A DNA stretch of 64,000 bases, taken from Hermodice carunculata. Lineage: Eukaryota; Annelida; Polychaeta; Eunicida; Amphinomidae. The stretch's first letter is position 1. The number at the start of each line of letters is the position of its first letter. The position numbers and the translations under genes were made by a program. The stretch spans positions 57,646,010 to 57,710,009 of the forward strand of contig OZ026622.1 in the NCBI GenBank assembly GCA_964020975.1, written 5' to 3'. Positions 52,464 through 64,000 of this stretch are shown here, piece by piece. Under the pieces are notes generated by a model, which worked only from the letters and a program-made list of their open reading frames with translations, was not told where the DNA came from and searched no databases.

Positions 52464-54639
52464 GTGTGTTCAGAATAACCTTAGTAATATTACCATGTGG
52501 GGTGGTAATTTAAACCCAAAACCTAAGAGTAATGTGCTGTAGATGCAGAAAAGTCCCAAAAGTAAACTTAAAAGATTTCATTTTGCGCAACATATTTACA
52601 TTAAAAACAAACGTTATTAGGAGATGAGCCAAGCGTCCTTCAACAGGAGGAGGGATATACTGTGCTAATAAGTTCATATACAGCAATGTCAGCTTCCATA
52701 TGTGTCGAATTTCATGTAAATGCTACCAGGCTCACCATAGACAAAATTTCCTTTGGTGGTTTACACTGAAATGCAGGCATTTCGGTTTTTTGGAAAGGCA
52801 GAAGGCAGATGTTACGGGGATACTATTGCCAAGCATTAAACTTGTCACAACAAAACCGTTTTACCTGTCAGTTGAGCTGACAACAAAAGTTAAACAAGCA
52901 AGATGATTTAAAGAATTTGAACAATCCCCAACGCGCACCAATGCCCAGCAAGACCTTCCCCATCATTACCTTTAGCTCAGTTGACTGACAAGTCACCTGA
53001 GCTAATACTATAGTCCTCCGTCCAACGGCCGTCAGGAATGATCATATACCAGGAAAAACCGAATAGTCTTCACAGGATTTAATTAGAAAGTGCCTAAATG
53101 ATATGTAATAGATTTCAAATGGTATTTTGCAATTGCTTTTCATAGTTAGGGCAAGTGTTTGACCAAAAAAGTATGAGCTCACCTTTGGAATTCCGAATTA
53201 GTCTGTGTCAAGTGGGAACTCATAGGTTACACTCCATGATGTTACATAATCCTTAACTCATCTAGTCCTCCCTCGTCACTGTCATTCAATGGAAGAAAGA
53301 GCCTTTGGGCTTAACACCTTCATCATACTTTTACCAATAATGGGTTCAGTATAAACTTGTGTAGGGAAAGATTTTGTTTCTGACAGACATCCATGTACAG
53401 TAGATTGGTTATTTTTGGAGGGTCCTAGACTGGGACTACACTTTGTAGTTAATCAAATATAAGAATGATTCATTCACTTTACTAATCCCATTACCAATGC
53501 TGGTTATGACAAAGAGCCAAAATTCAATCAAAGCACCCACATATCAGCCCACTAGGGATATAGTCTGCCCTAGGGTTGGTCATACTGACCTTAAGAGACA
53601 CACTGTAGCTCAATAGGCATGTGCTAAGGTGGATGGAACACATAAGGATTCATGAGGTAATCTGGAACCGTCTGCCAGGATCTACTGTGTTGATTGCGTA
53701 AATCATCTCAATTGTAAGCTTTGTGCACAATGTCTGTAGCAACTACATTTGCAAGTGCTGTTCCTAAAAAAAACATGATACGAGATATCAAAACAAAAAG
53801 AAAAAAGTACATTCCATACAGATAACGTAGTAAAACTCAATTCCAGTGATAACTTCTCCAGTCAGCGCATTAATTAAACTAGCCGAACAGTGAATGAACG
53901 ATTCAATAATCATATAAATAGGATCAGAAATTCAAGCAAAATGGATAAATCATAGTTCTTCTTGGCCATTTTACAACAGGCATCACTAAAGACTAATCTT
54001 TCCACGTTGAAATTATTAAAATCATAAAACAAGTTGCTAAATAATCGAATGGAAAATAAAGAAACTACAGGATTGTGAAGAAACAGAGAAAGTTGTGGAT
54101 GAGAGAATTGAGAAGTGTCTATCCTTGTGGCTTGAATTACAGATTTGACAAAAGATGAATCAGCGAGCGCAATGCCATAACATTTATGAAATATTCAGCA
54201 CAGGGAAAACAAATACAAATAGAAATCTTTGAAAGCTCAAAACGTGTTCCTTTCAATCAAGTAGATTTCAATCGAAGCAAAACCTACTTTATAAACGAAA
54301 CACTGCCACAAATGAACTAAAGAGATCTGGAAGAATTTGGACTTCTCCTTCTCACTGAGACTTTTGTAAACGTCTCTTGACCAGAAAAACTTTAATTGGG
54401 TATCCGAACTGAAGTCTAACAAAACAGCTCAATATCACCCCTTTCAATCAGGCACCGATGACAGGTAACAAAAACAAAGGCTACAATACAAACACACACA
54501 TGCTCTAGTACTGTGTATTTTGTGCCCAAGACGGGTCAACATATCTGCATGCATGTGTGGCAATATGAATAGTTTGGCTTGGTGTTGGGTAAACAAACAG
54601 GCACAGCAGATAAACAGCTGTAGTCCAAACTAACGTTAA
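52464..54639. other. Intergenic, no gene seen
   Basis: No recognisable gene. A 61-codon minus frame at 54237-54422 has no motif. Confidence 0.45.
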
Positions 54640-57600
54640 CATATTTTGTTCGCAAAATCATTGAGGCAATTCGTGCCGTTGTGAGGAAATAAGTGAAGGA
54701 GGCTGTACACGAGGTCAATTGCAACCTAGATAATGCCCTAACACAACTGACAAACTTAAATGTAAAATTTGACCAGTTTGAAAGAGCCACGAGAGACTAC
54801 AGTGCCAGACTTGACACCATCACCGTTAATTATCTGCCTAAGGACTGTAACAAAATGAACCAATTGTCCACAGCCTTACCAATGATTATGATATTCATAA
54901 AAGGAAATGGCGACTTACCATACTGGAATTGAAGGGTCCAGCGGCTGCAAAATAAGTGGACACGAAACAAACATGCAGACATTTCGCAAAAACTCATCAT
55001 GGTGCTCAAAGAGCTGACGTCACCCTCAAAGCAGCTTGCTATTGACTAAGCCAACACAAAGACGAATAGATCATCATCAGGCTCATTGACCTTGACCAAA
55101 GAAGCGAGTGTTTGTCAGAGGCTGAAAACCTGAGGAACAACCCGGAAAGAACTCTTGCACCAACGAGGTAACTAACCTGATGATCTGAAAAAAGAAATGA
55201 AAAACCAAATGCTTAAAAAACCTGGATGTGCCTGCATATTGATATTCACGGACAAAATCCGCACTTTTCCAAAGCCAGGCAACAGGACATAGCCAAAGAT
55301 TTACTAGACATTGAATTTGAAACTACCGTTCACTTTTGAGTGATATAAAAAGAAGTCGAAACATTAGTATCTGATTTTTTTTTTTTAATGGAAGCCGATG
55401 ATCATTTTGTGTTAGCGTACTAATTTTACCTGAGCCCTCATTGGGAAATGTTTTTGACTTCGCTTTCCCGCATGGACATAAGCCTCTAGAGAGACTATTT
55501 CAGTTTTTTTTTTCTTTCAACTATTTGTCATTATATTATGTTGTGTGTCTTCCAGCTCTCAAACACCCCAAAACATGTGCCGGATATGTCTGGTATCAAC
55601 AATATGTGTGATATAGCCATAACCGTAGATAACTCATAATTTCCGAGAAGGAGACGTGTTAAGAGCCTTGTGGTGATTCTGCAAATTGCTTGAATGGCCT
55701 GTTAACAGTGAAAACAACATGAAAAACGTCATATCTATCACTGCCCATTCCCCGTACAAAAAGACAAAAGACCTTGCAGCATCTTAAGCCTTAGATTCTT
55801 CTGGACGCAACATGCAGTTCTCATTGTGGATGGATCATCATATCTACACAAAGATTTTTGATATGCCATTAGAGATTTATATTCTCCAAACAGAATTTGG
55901 AAAGGTGAGTTCATAGACATAACTGGTAAAGGGATGAAACAAAAAGTTATTTTATGCAATATCTAAAGACCCCCACGAGATAAGAATGAAGACGACGATG
56001 TTTTTATACATGAACTTTTGCCCATTATTGAAATAATATATATGGAATCATGGGATAAAATCATCATTGAGAATTTAAAGATTGACTTTCTAAAGCTTAA
56101 CACCAGGCCCAAATAAACCGCATACTAATGAGTTTTCGTCTGCTATGGACTTTTTTTTCAAAATTACATTGCCAACTAGGTTGACTAAGAGGAGGGCCAC
56201 TCTCATTGAACACACATTTTGTCGTTTATTACATAGGAATATATCCCGCACTTCTGGTATTTTTCTGTCAGATGTATGTGATCATCTTCTTTCCTTTGCA
56301 TGTACTAAAACAATCTTAGATTCGAATGGTGCGTCACATTCGTAAAAATACCAACACAAGATTCTCATTAATTTGGATGTGTTTACGATGTAATGAAAAC
56401 ACAAATATAATACAAAACTTTAATTCTGATTTACATTGTGACCCAACTATAACTTATGACAGATTTGTAAAGGTAATTTGTGATGCCAAAGAAAAACAAC
56501 TTTCCATTAAGTGTGGATAATTTAACAAATATAGACACAAACAGTCCCCATGGGCTATAAATGGTATCCTTAAGTCCTTAAAATTTTGTGACTCACTCTA
56601 CAAGGAGCTTTAATGCACTTTGCAAGAAAAGCTTCAGTATTACACACTATAACAAAATCTGAAATTAGAAATTTAGAAAAATCTTCAAAACAGTATTCTC
56701 AAGGTGTAGGTGTTATCATGGAGTTTGTTTTACATCTCTGGTACAGGATGTACATTGTTGCAGTCCTTGTTAGGATTTTCCTTGGTTTGTACAGGTGGTC
56801 TAGCTGCAACTGTTTATTTTACAATCACTGGGACTGAATATAATGCCCCAGCTTGTTTCCACTTCAGTTAAACATTGGCGGATGGTTTAACTAGGAAAAG
56901 CTGTCCAGCTAGAAAGGGTACATTTTGGTTCAGGGGTAAGTCAAATTGTTCTTATCTGAACCTGTACTATGAAAATTTGGTAATTGTGGTTTGTTTGACA
57001 GGTATTCTTCTTTGATATGAAGCTCTGCATTTACAAGCAAAACTTCACATATTTAGCTTATTCATCAATTGCCACGTTCATATTTATTCATTATTATGTA
57101 GGTTGTCTTTGCTGAATATTTAGCTTAGGCAAGGAGCCGCTACTCAGAGAGACATGTACGGGTAAAAGGCTCCGAAACATGTTGAGTAGTTATCCACTGA
57201 AGACCCTTTAATTTATTTGGGCTGATACAGCCTATGTCAAAATTTTACAGAGGAATGTGTGCAATATAGACAATAGTAATTCCATATATATACAGGTTAG
57301 ACAGGGACAGGTTAGCTTATGGAGAGTAAAGAGTTCGAACAGCGGAATAGGATATTGACTACTAGGAAGTGGTTCTGGGCAAAAAGACACAAATACAATT
57401 CAAGAAAACCCCTTGTTTGCAAAAGCAGAATTATCATTGTCAATTCGAAAAATTAAAAAAAGACACACCCAAAAGACCTGGTATGTTGTGAACTATGTGC
57501 TAAATATTATCAAAATAAAACATAGTTTCCTTTATTTTAACAACAAAAATATAACAAATAAGGAAATTATCGCCGCGAATTTTGGTGATTTTTCACAATT

Positions 57601-59330
57601 ATTGGTTCCAAACTAACTGCAAAAGATAAACTCAACGAATAGACCTTTGTTGCTGTCTTATCTAATAAATGCCACAGAACATAGCTTTTCATATGCTGAG
57701 GTTAACTCTGGTAAAATCACACACATTATACAAAATTTTAACCCTTCCCCCCCCCCCCAAAAAAAGCAATGGGCATGACAAATTATCAATGAAGCTTCTT
57801 AAACCCTTAACAACTTCAATTTCGGGACCACTTTCTGTAATTATAAACAATCTTTAACCTCTGGTGTATTTCCCGACAAATTAAAAACTGCAAAAACGAT
57901 CCCATTATACAGAAAAGATAACCATTCCATCTTAGTTAATTAAAGCCCTATTTCCTTGCATCCTGCTATTTCAATAATTTTTTTTAAACAGTAGTTTTCA
58001 AGAACTCTACTATTATATTGGATGTAAATCACTCTTTTACAGTATCTAACATTGAAAATATTACAATTGACAAAAACAGATGCTTTGAAATAGACTTGAC
58101 AGACTCATGAATGTCCTTGATGCCTGCGAATTTTCCACAAGTATTTTTTTAAGATCTATTGAAAGCGTTCGATACTGTGACCCATAAAATTCTCTACCGC
58201 AAACTGAATTACTCCGGTACCTCTGGAATGGCGTCAGATTTGTTTCAAAATATCTAACAAGAAGATCCCAGTTTGTCCGATATGATGATATATGTTCAAA
58301 ACTTTTAACTATTACAACTGGTGCTCCACAAGGATCCATATTGGGTGCACCTCCCTTTATAATTTGTTAAAATAACTTACATCTTGCAGTCAGCGTTTTG
58401 TATTCTATTTTTTGCTGCATGACACCACTCTTCTCAAATAACTTCAATTTTTCGCCCATGGAAAAATTCAAATGTAGAAAACGTATCTTATTATATCAAT
58501 ACCGAATTAAACAAAGTATACAATTGGTTAGTTCCAAACAAGCTGTCTCAAAATATTATAAACACTGAATCATGATATTTCACCAATGAAAAGTAAATTT
58601 AGATTTACATATAAAAATGACAATGATCCCATTCAAAAGACGAAACTATTTGAATTTCTATGTCTACGTATCCATGAAAATTTAAACTGGAACCCTCATG
58701 TGGAGGGTAAATAAAATAAAATAGGCAATAATTTTTTAAAAGTTACTGGAACTTGCAAAAGTGTAAAAAAATCATTCCCTTGAACTGTATGCTAGATATG
58801 TATAATTTACTGTTTTTGTCACACCTGAACTACTCTCTCCTTGTTTTTGGCCATTCTTTTAGTCCTGTTTTACACTTCTGAAAAAAAGTAGTCTGTCTTG
58901 AGTACCATGCCTGGTATATCGCCCATACTGATCCACTTGTTAAGCAAACAAATGTACTAAAATTGGAAGATTTATTACGTTTAAAGGCATTGAAATTCTA
59001 TTTCTACATACTTTCAAGATGTGTTTTCAGCATCTCCACCAACCCATACCTATTTCACCAGTGGCCGTAACAATACTCCCCTCCAAATATCTACTAGAGT
59101 AAGATCTAAAGTTTATTTGAGATAGTATGTACCATATTTACTCTGTAATTCGTTTCCTTGCATCATACCCAACATACATAATGATAAGTATATTTTTTTG
59201 GTTTTCCGAAGTGTGTGAAAAGTTTCTATGTTAAAAATACAATGTGAATGTATGTACTCTGCCTGACAGTTATGTGTGCAACTCACAAAACATATCTCTT
59301 GTTATTTTCGCTTTTAGATGCTACGTTTTT
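54640..59330 (+). mobile_element. LINE family J: Jockey-like element, nearly full length, dead
   Basis: Plus-strand order: an ORF1-like coiled-coil segment (VKEAVHEVNCNLDNALTQLT, 54690-54830); an endonuclease region with KGEFIDITGKGMKQKVILCN (55893-55955), IDFLKLNTRPK (about 56080), LPTRLTKRRATLIEH (56169-56212) and SDVCDHLLSF (the SDH block, about 56266); the linker SPHG/SPWxxxGILKSLKF (about 56545-56590); reverse transcriptase blocks KSNGHDKLSMKLLKPLTTSI (57762-57825), SGVFPDKLKTAKTIPLYRKD (57862-57920), motif B TGAPQGSILGAPPF (58320-58360) and a degraded motif C near 58420; then FEFLCLRIHENLNWNPHVEG (58648-58710) and RVRSKVYLR (59095-59120). It matches the Jockey-like proteins common in cnidarians and molluscs. 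A dozen or more stops and frame changes are present. A 482-bp repeat is inserted at 56918. Confidence 0.82.
56918..57399 (+). mobile_element. R482 repeat, full-length copy nested in LINE family J
   Basis: End-to-end counterpart of 16945-17426 (both 482 bp, about 85-88 percent alike by eye). It separates the LINE linker (ending near 56700) from the next recognisable LINE segment (KRHTQKTWYVVNYVLN, from 57455). The 200 bp between 56702 and 56917 match neither the LINE nor other R482 copies. AGAAA occurs on both sides (56911 and 57403), a weak candidate target duplication. Nesting shows R482 was active after this LINE inserted. Confidence 0.85.
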
Positions 59331-61079
59331 AAACTAATCTTGCCAAACTCCAGACGTCTTTAATGAAGTGTTGCTAGATAGTCATTTTTAGGTTGCTCTT
59401 GCGATAACTTATTTCTTTAGCAGGAGTCATCCTCACACAATTTCGAATAAATATATATTTTTGGACGCACTATGGACACAGCCCTATAGTATTTATGAAC
59501 ACTCTTGAAATGGCAGATCGTCTTGATAGAGGGAACTATTACTGTTTTGGCGGATTTTTCTCTGATGTTGCTGATAGGTTGAAACCCAAAGCTGCTACTG
59601 CTGCTCACATGCTCGTATCTTTCGTGGCTGGTTAGTCTGGTAGATCTGCAAGCTGAGTTGGTAGCAAGAAGAGACCAGTTTATTTACAGTCGGTTGAGCA
59701 GGGCTACTGGATCCATTGGAAGGCATTACCATGAGAGATCTGTCTACACGCATAACCAGCAATACCCAACAGCATAGACTGCAGCCATTAGATAGCATCC
59801 CAACTGTTTTATTCATACGTCATTCCACACATGAACGCACTCCCATTTCAAAAGCAATGATCCCAGAAATTTATGACTGCTCCCAATTCCCCAAAATTTT
59901 AACCCAAATCTGTTTTTCTCAAACATATTTTGGGAACTCCGTAGTTTGTTAACCCTTTTTAAAATTTCCCTCATAAGTATACCGTATTAATTTTCAATTA
60001 GTATAAACTGCAGAAAATGGAATGTTTATTTGTAGATATAATTATGTTCAATGATAATAGTGAATTAACGTGTAAATAATATAATCAATAAGATGATTTT
60101 GCATTCAAGATAGTAAATTACCCTCACACGGATAATAATATGCCACTTCGGACGGTGCCTGATGGTGCCTATGTGTCACGGTTATTTACCTGCGCTAGAG
60201 TATGCACTGATATTGACAATGTTTACTGTCGTCATTTACTTCTATTTTAAAACCTCGTGAAACAGGGAAATTCCGAAATGAAATTAAAACGATCGTTTTT
60301 GAAGTTTATGGGAAAAAATAAATATTTATTATGTAATATCATGTGCATTTGACATGTTGTATAAATGATGTAGTAACCATGTAAACGTAACAATTGTAAC
60401 TGATATTTTACATAAGGCGTGTATGAGGCACAATATGTCTTAAAGTTTAAAGTTGCTAGCATTAAATCGATTTAAACTACTACTAGCTATTGCTGGGACC
60501 TGCCTCAAGTCAGGAAAATGATATTTTTCTTTCATACTGCGCATCATATCCCTTCTCTGACACATAGAATATGATAAAGTCTTGGGTTAGTATACCTTGA
60601 ACTTCTGGATTTCGAACTTGTTTCATGACAGGGGGGGGGTTTGATCATGGATGGTTCTTGTTTCCTCGGATGTTGGGTGCAGTTTCTTTAGCATTATTTA
60701 AAACTGTTGTCCATCTTCATTCTTCGTTATTTTTTTGTTGTCTATAAGATACCTTATCCTTGTGAGATATTTAATGAATAATGTATTGCTTGGTGGATAA
60801 TCAAGTCTTGCTGCTATATTTTGGTGATGGCCATGTTGATGGGCTTGTCAACATTTGGCCGGTTTTCGACTTGGACTGAATTTCGACTACGAGTTTGACG
60901 CGAAATGGTCCGATTCCTCTTTCTGAGATTACATTTTTGCAAAAATGCTGCACAGACTAACACACCATCCCCGATAAATCCACTGGAAGAAGAGTTTGCA
61001 TTCCCCTATTGTTGAAAAATCACAAACACTTCATGCAACCTACTCCGAATACGATTTTAATCCGATAAAATTGAATTCA
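59331..61079. other. Intergenic, no gene seen
   Basis: Nothing recognisable; a short poly-G run lies near 60631-60639. Confidence 0.45.
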
Positions 61080-61236
<157 letters not shown>

Positions 61237-62835
61237 CATACATCCATCCATACATAAAATGTAAACATCTTAGGCTGATCCGTGCCTTCCAGATACCACT
61301 AAGACCTTTAGCACCAGTATATAAGTATCATGCACTTATTCGTCTGTGCTTTAGCGACATCGTATACAGTGTGCACGTTGGCATTTCTTGGTGTTATGGG
61401 TGACTAGGTGCAGCATTCAGTATTTTGAGACACAAAACAATTGTCTTGATGTTTGCTATGCATCTAAATGTTTGATGCTGTAGGCATATGGATAGCATCA
61501 AAATCCACATTTTTTTTTTCGAAACAGTTGAATTTGATTGCACAATTTGCGCCAATGTACCCTTTGATTGAGCTTACTCTACATGTAAAAATTTTTATTC
61601 AATACAAAGAGAAACTTAACAAACCTAATTCTGTAAACCCATGGACCGTTTGAACACTATCAAGTTTTATCAGTTTGCCTAGATGTTACAATGTTACCTC
61701 AAGTTTATTCACAGGGAGGTATCCGAATACTCCAGTTATTAGTTAATTATGCGGTCAATAGTCTTTTCATGTTCCAGATACTTTCCGTGTATGCATTGCT
61801 ATTGGTTTCGGCTAGATGTATGAATGGTAAACATATCAGACCACCAGAGAGGAAATTAAAATGACTTACAAATATGAAGCATTCACCATTTCAAGTCGCA
61901 AACAATCGAATTAAAATGTGTGGGTTGCCAGCATGTACGATAACATATAGTGAGTATTAAGTATAAAATTTTAACTGAATTGGGGATGACAATAGTACAA
62001 GGGTTGCAGGTTATTATACTTTATGTAAATATACATAATTTGCTTAACGGTTTATTGATCAACATTGTACACTGAACACGAAATGGTATGACTGGTGTTA
62101 TGTGCACATCATGTCACATTTTTTTTTTTGTCTTTTTTTCTTGGCATTTAGAGACCCTTGTTGGAAAGGTTAGCAAGCTAACTTTTTTTTTATCCTACCT
62201 TGGTACTGCTACTTTTACACGGTAAGATGTGATCTGGCAATTTTATCTAAATAGGATATGGTGATTGCAAAATGCTTTTAAACAGTTGTAATTCTATGAT
62301 GTATATACATACTACACTATATGAGATTTGCCAGAGGCTTTAAAACAGTTGCACTTCTATGATCTATATATATACTACACTAGAAGAGATTCAACAGAAG
62401 ACTGTAAAAGGAATTCGAAAAACCTAGCCAATACAATTTGACTGTTCTACACCAATCAGCACGCCATGTCAGATTGTGTAACAATCTGAGTGGTAGAATC
62501 TAGTTTCTCCTTTGTATATATAAATATATATCAGACTAGCTTTATTCTGAAAAAGGTTGGTGGCAAAAAAAAACGATATGAAGACAAGTTTCGGCAAGAA
62601 ATTTTAATTTTTGTTAATCCCAAGCAAACACGTACATAAATATTCTGGCTGCACAGTTATGCAAGTATGGAGATACAGTTAGAAGCGTATTTGAGGAAAC
62701 ATTTTAATTTGGGTCTCCGTAAACACCTGATGCAGAAAATGAACCCATGATAGAAAAAATGTATAGTTATAAAGCTATAAATTGGATAGCACATAAAGAC
62801 ACACACAACTCCCACAAGATTGTATACATGCATAC
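61237..62835. other. Intergenic with a small tandem duplication
   Basis: No gene. Two adjacent copies (period about 63) of a TTTAAACAGTTG...TACTACACTA segment lie at 62275-62401. Confidence 0.5.
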
Positions 62836-62902
62836 TCTCTCTCTCTCTTTCTCTCTCTCTCTTTCTCTCGCTCTCTCTCTCTTCCTAATATATATATATA
62901 TG

Positions 62903-62998
<96 letters not shown>
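62836..62998. repeat. (CT)n followed by (TA)n
   Basis: CT/TTCT-rich run 62836-62882, then about 55 TA units with two interruptions (TGTA, TACA). Confidence 0.96.
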
Positions 62999-62999
<1 letters not shown>

Positions 63000-64000
63000 T
63001 AAATTTAAAAGACTACAGTGACTGATGAAAAGTACGGTAGGATAGTGCTTTTTACGATCTAAGCACGCCACTTAACACACAACCAAAATTTACCACGAAA
63101 ATATCCTTGGCTGTAGGGGCACCTCAAATATATTCACTGGTTCTCACGACAGCCTTTGTGTCTTAAAGTTATCAAAGGTAGGTACCCTAATTCAGCTTTT
63201 TGTTTTTTATTTACTTCTAGTTTTTACACAAAGAGTTCTGTTTATTGGTCCTTCTGCTAACTAAAGACAAGCTGAAAGGATGTTGGCATCAGAAATAGTA
63301 CTTCATTTTTTTTCCATGTTCAATGATAACGTGACCACCAACCATATTTTTCATCCTTCCGCATTTGAAATAGCCACAGGCCATTTCCTTTTACTTTCTG
63401 TTGTCTATTCATATAGTTAATATGATATGTAAGAGGCTTTCAATGTTATTTTTCCAGTGCTTTTAATGCTGGCGTGGTCGTCACGAAATATAGCATGATG
63501 TTCTGAAGTAAAGGCTACACTTGATCTACCGATTACAATGTAGCATTCCCGACCGAAGTTAAATCATGACTGTAAAGGAAAACTATACGGTGCGTTTCAT
63601 GTGTCGTCTGCAGTCATACCTTGTTAGGAATGTGATGTTCTGTCATCCTGTGAAGACTAGGTCTTGTGGATTTGTCTGACTGGGCTGCCACACTTTTGGT
63701 GTGTCCTGGCCTTGTATTTCGATGTTGCTCAGAATTCTGCAGTATTCCATTCCTTTGTATTACTACAAGACTACCGAGATAACGCGTCTTATCATACTGA
63801 ACACATTTTATGGCCATTTTCAGATATTTTCAAACACTTAATTTCAGGTATAACCAAAGCATACCATGTGAGGTTTCATATAACCCAATGTTGATACGAT
63901 TTTTTTATACATTTAAAGGCTCCATTTGGCATACAGATGCACACTTGGCAACTTTGATACGCTTACATTGTGTCAGTTTTGTTGCCATTTTATCTTTCTT
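62999..64000. other. Intergenic to window end, no gene seen
   Basis: AT-rich sequence without recognisable coding, RNA or repeat features. Confidence 0.45.

Noticed and set aside
53600-53720. Possible tRNA or SINE (TAGCTCAATAGG A-box-like word)
   Set aside because: No B box at a suitable distance and no tRNA folding apparent.

Overview
The window looks like an intergenic or intronic stretch of an animal genome, most likely a marine invertebrate. It is AT-rich and dense in simple repeats, has no bacterial-style gene packing, and carries several kinds of non-LTR retrotransposon (LINE). I found no intact host gene. The only long open frames belong to LINEs. Species cannot be fixed from the sequence. 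A tandem array rich in TGACCTTGAC-type words resembles repeats I associate with molluscs and other lophotrochozoans, but that is recollection rather than proof.

Layout. 0.4-2.4 kb: decayed copy of a multi-copy protein family of unknown function. 7.6-8.5 kb: short hAT-type DNA transposon with TIRs and an 8-bp target duplication. 11.3-12.5 kb: an unclassified element with 71-bp inverted ends. 14.1-14.9 kb: a second hAT-like element inside a (TA)n tract. 13.1-23.1 kb: three LINE reverse-transcriptase scraps, one or two tRNA-derived SINE candidates and large (TAA)n, (TCA)n and poly-T tracts. 24.2-34.0 kb: copies of one LINE family on the minus strand whose 3' ends run into (TA)n, mixed with GC-rich foldback sequences at 27.9-28.5, 30.7-31.0 and 32.4-32.5 kb. 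40.4-41.5 kb: a direct duplication of a ~0.5 kb unit. 41.9-43.3 kb: nine diverged units of about 145 bp. 43.9-44.3 kb: another LINE scrap. 44.6-48.4 kb: a LINE whose first ORF encodes a zinc-binding module, a coiled coil and two SGNH-hydrolase-like domains in series. This is the most notable object in the window. 54.6-59.3 kb: a nearly full-length but dead Jockey-like LINE interrupted by a 482-bp repeat that occurs four times in the window.

The elements do not form a pathway. They record successive insertions, often next to or within microsatellites. All protein calls are by eye from motifs and remembered family patterns. No database search was possible.
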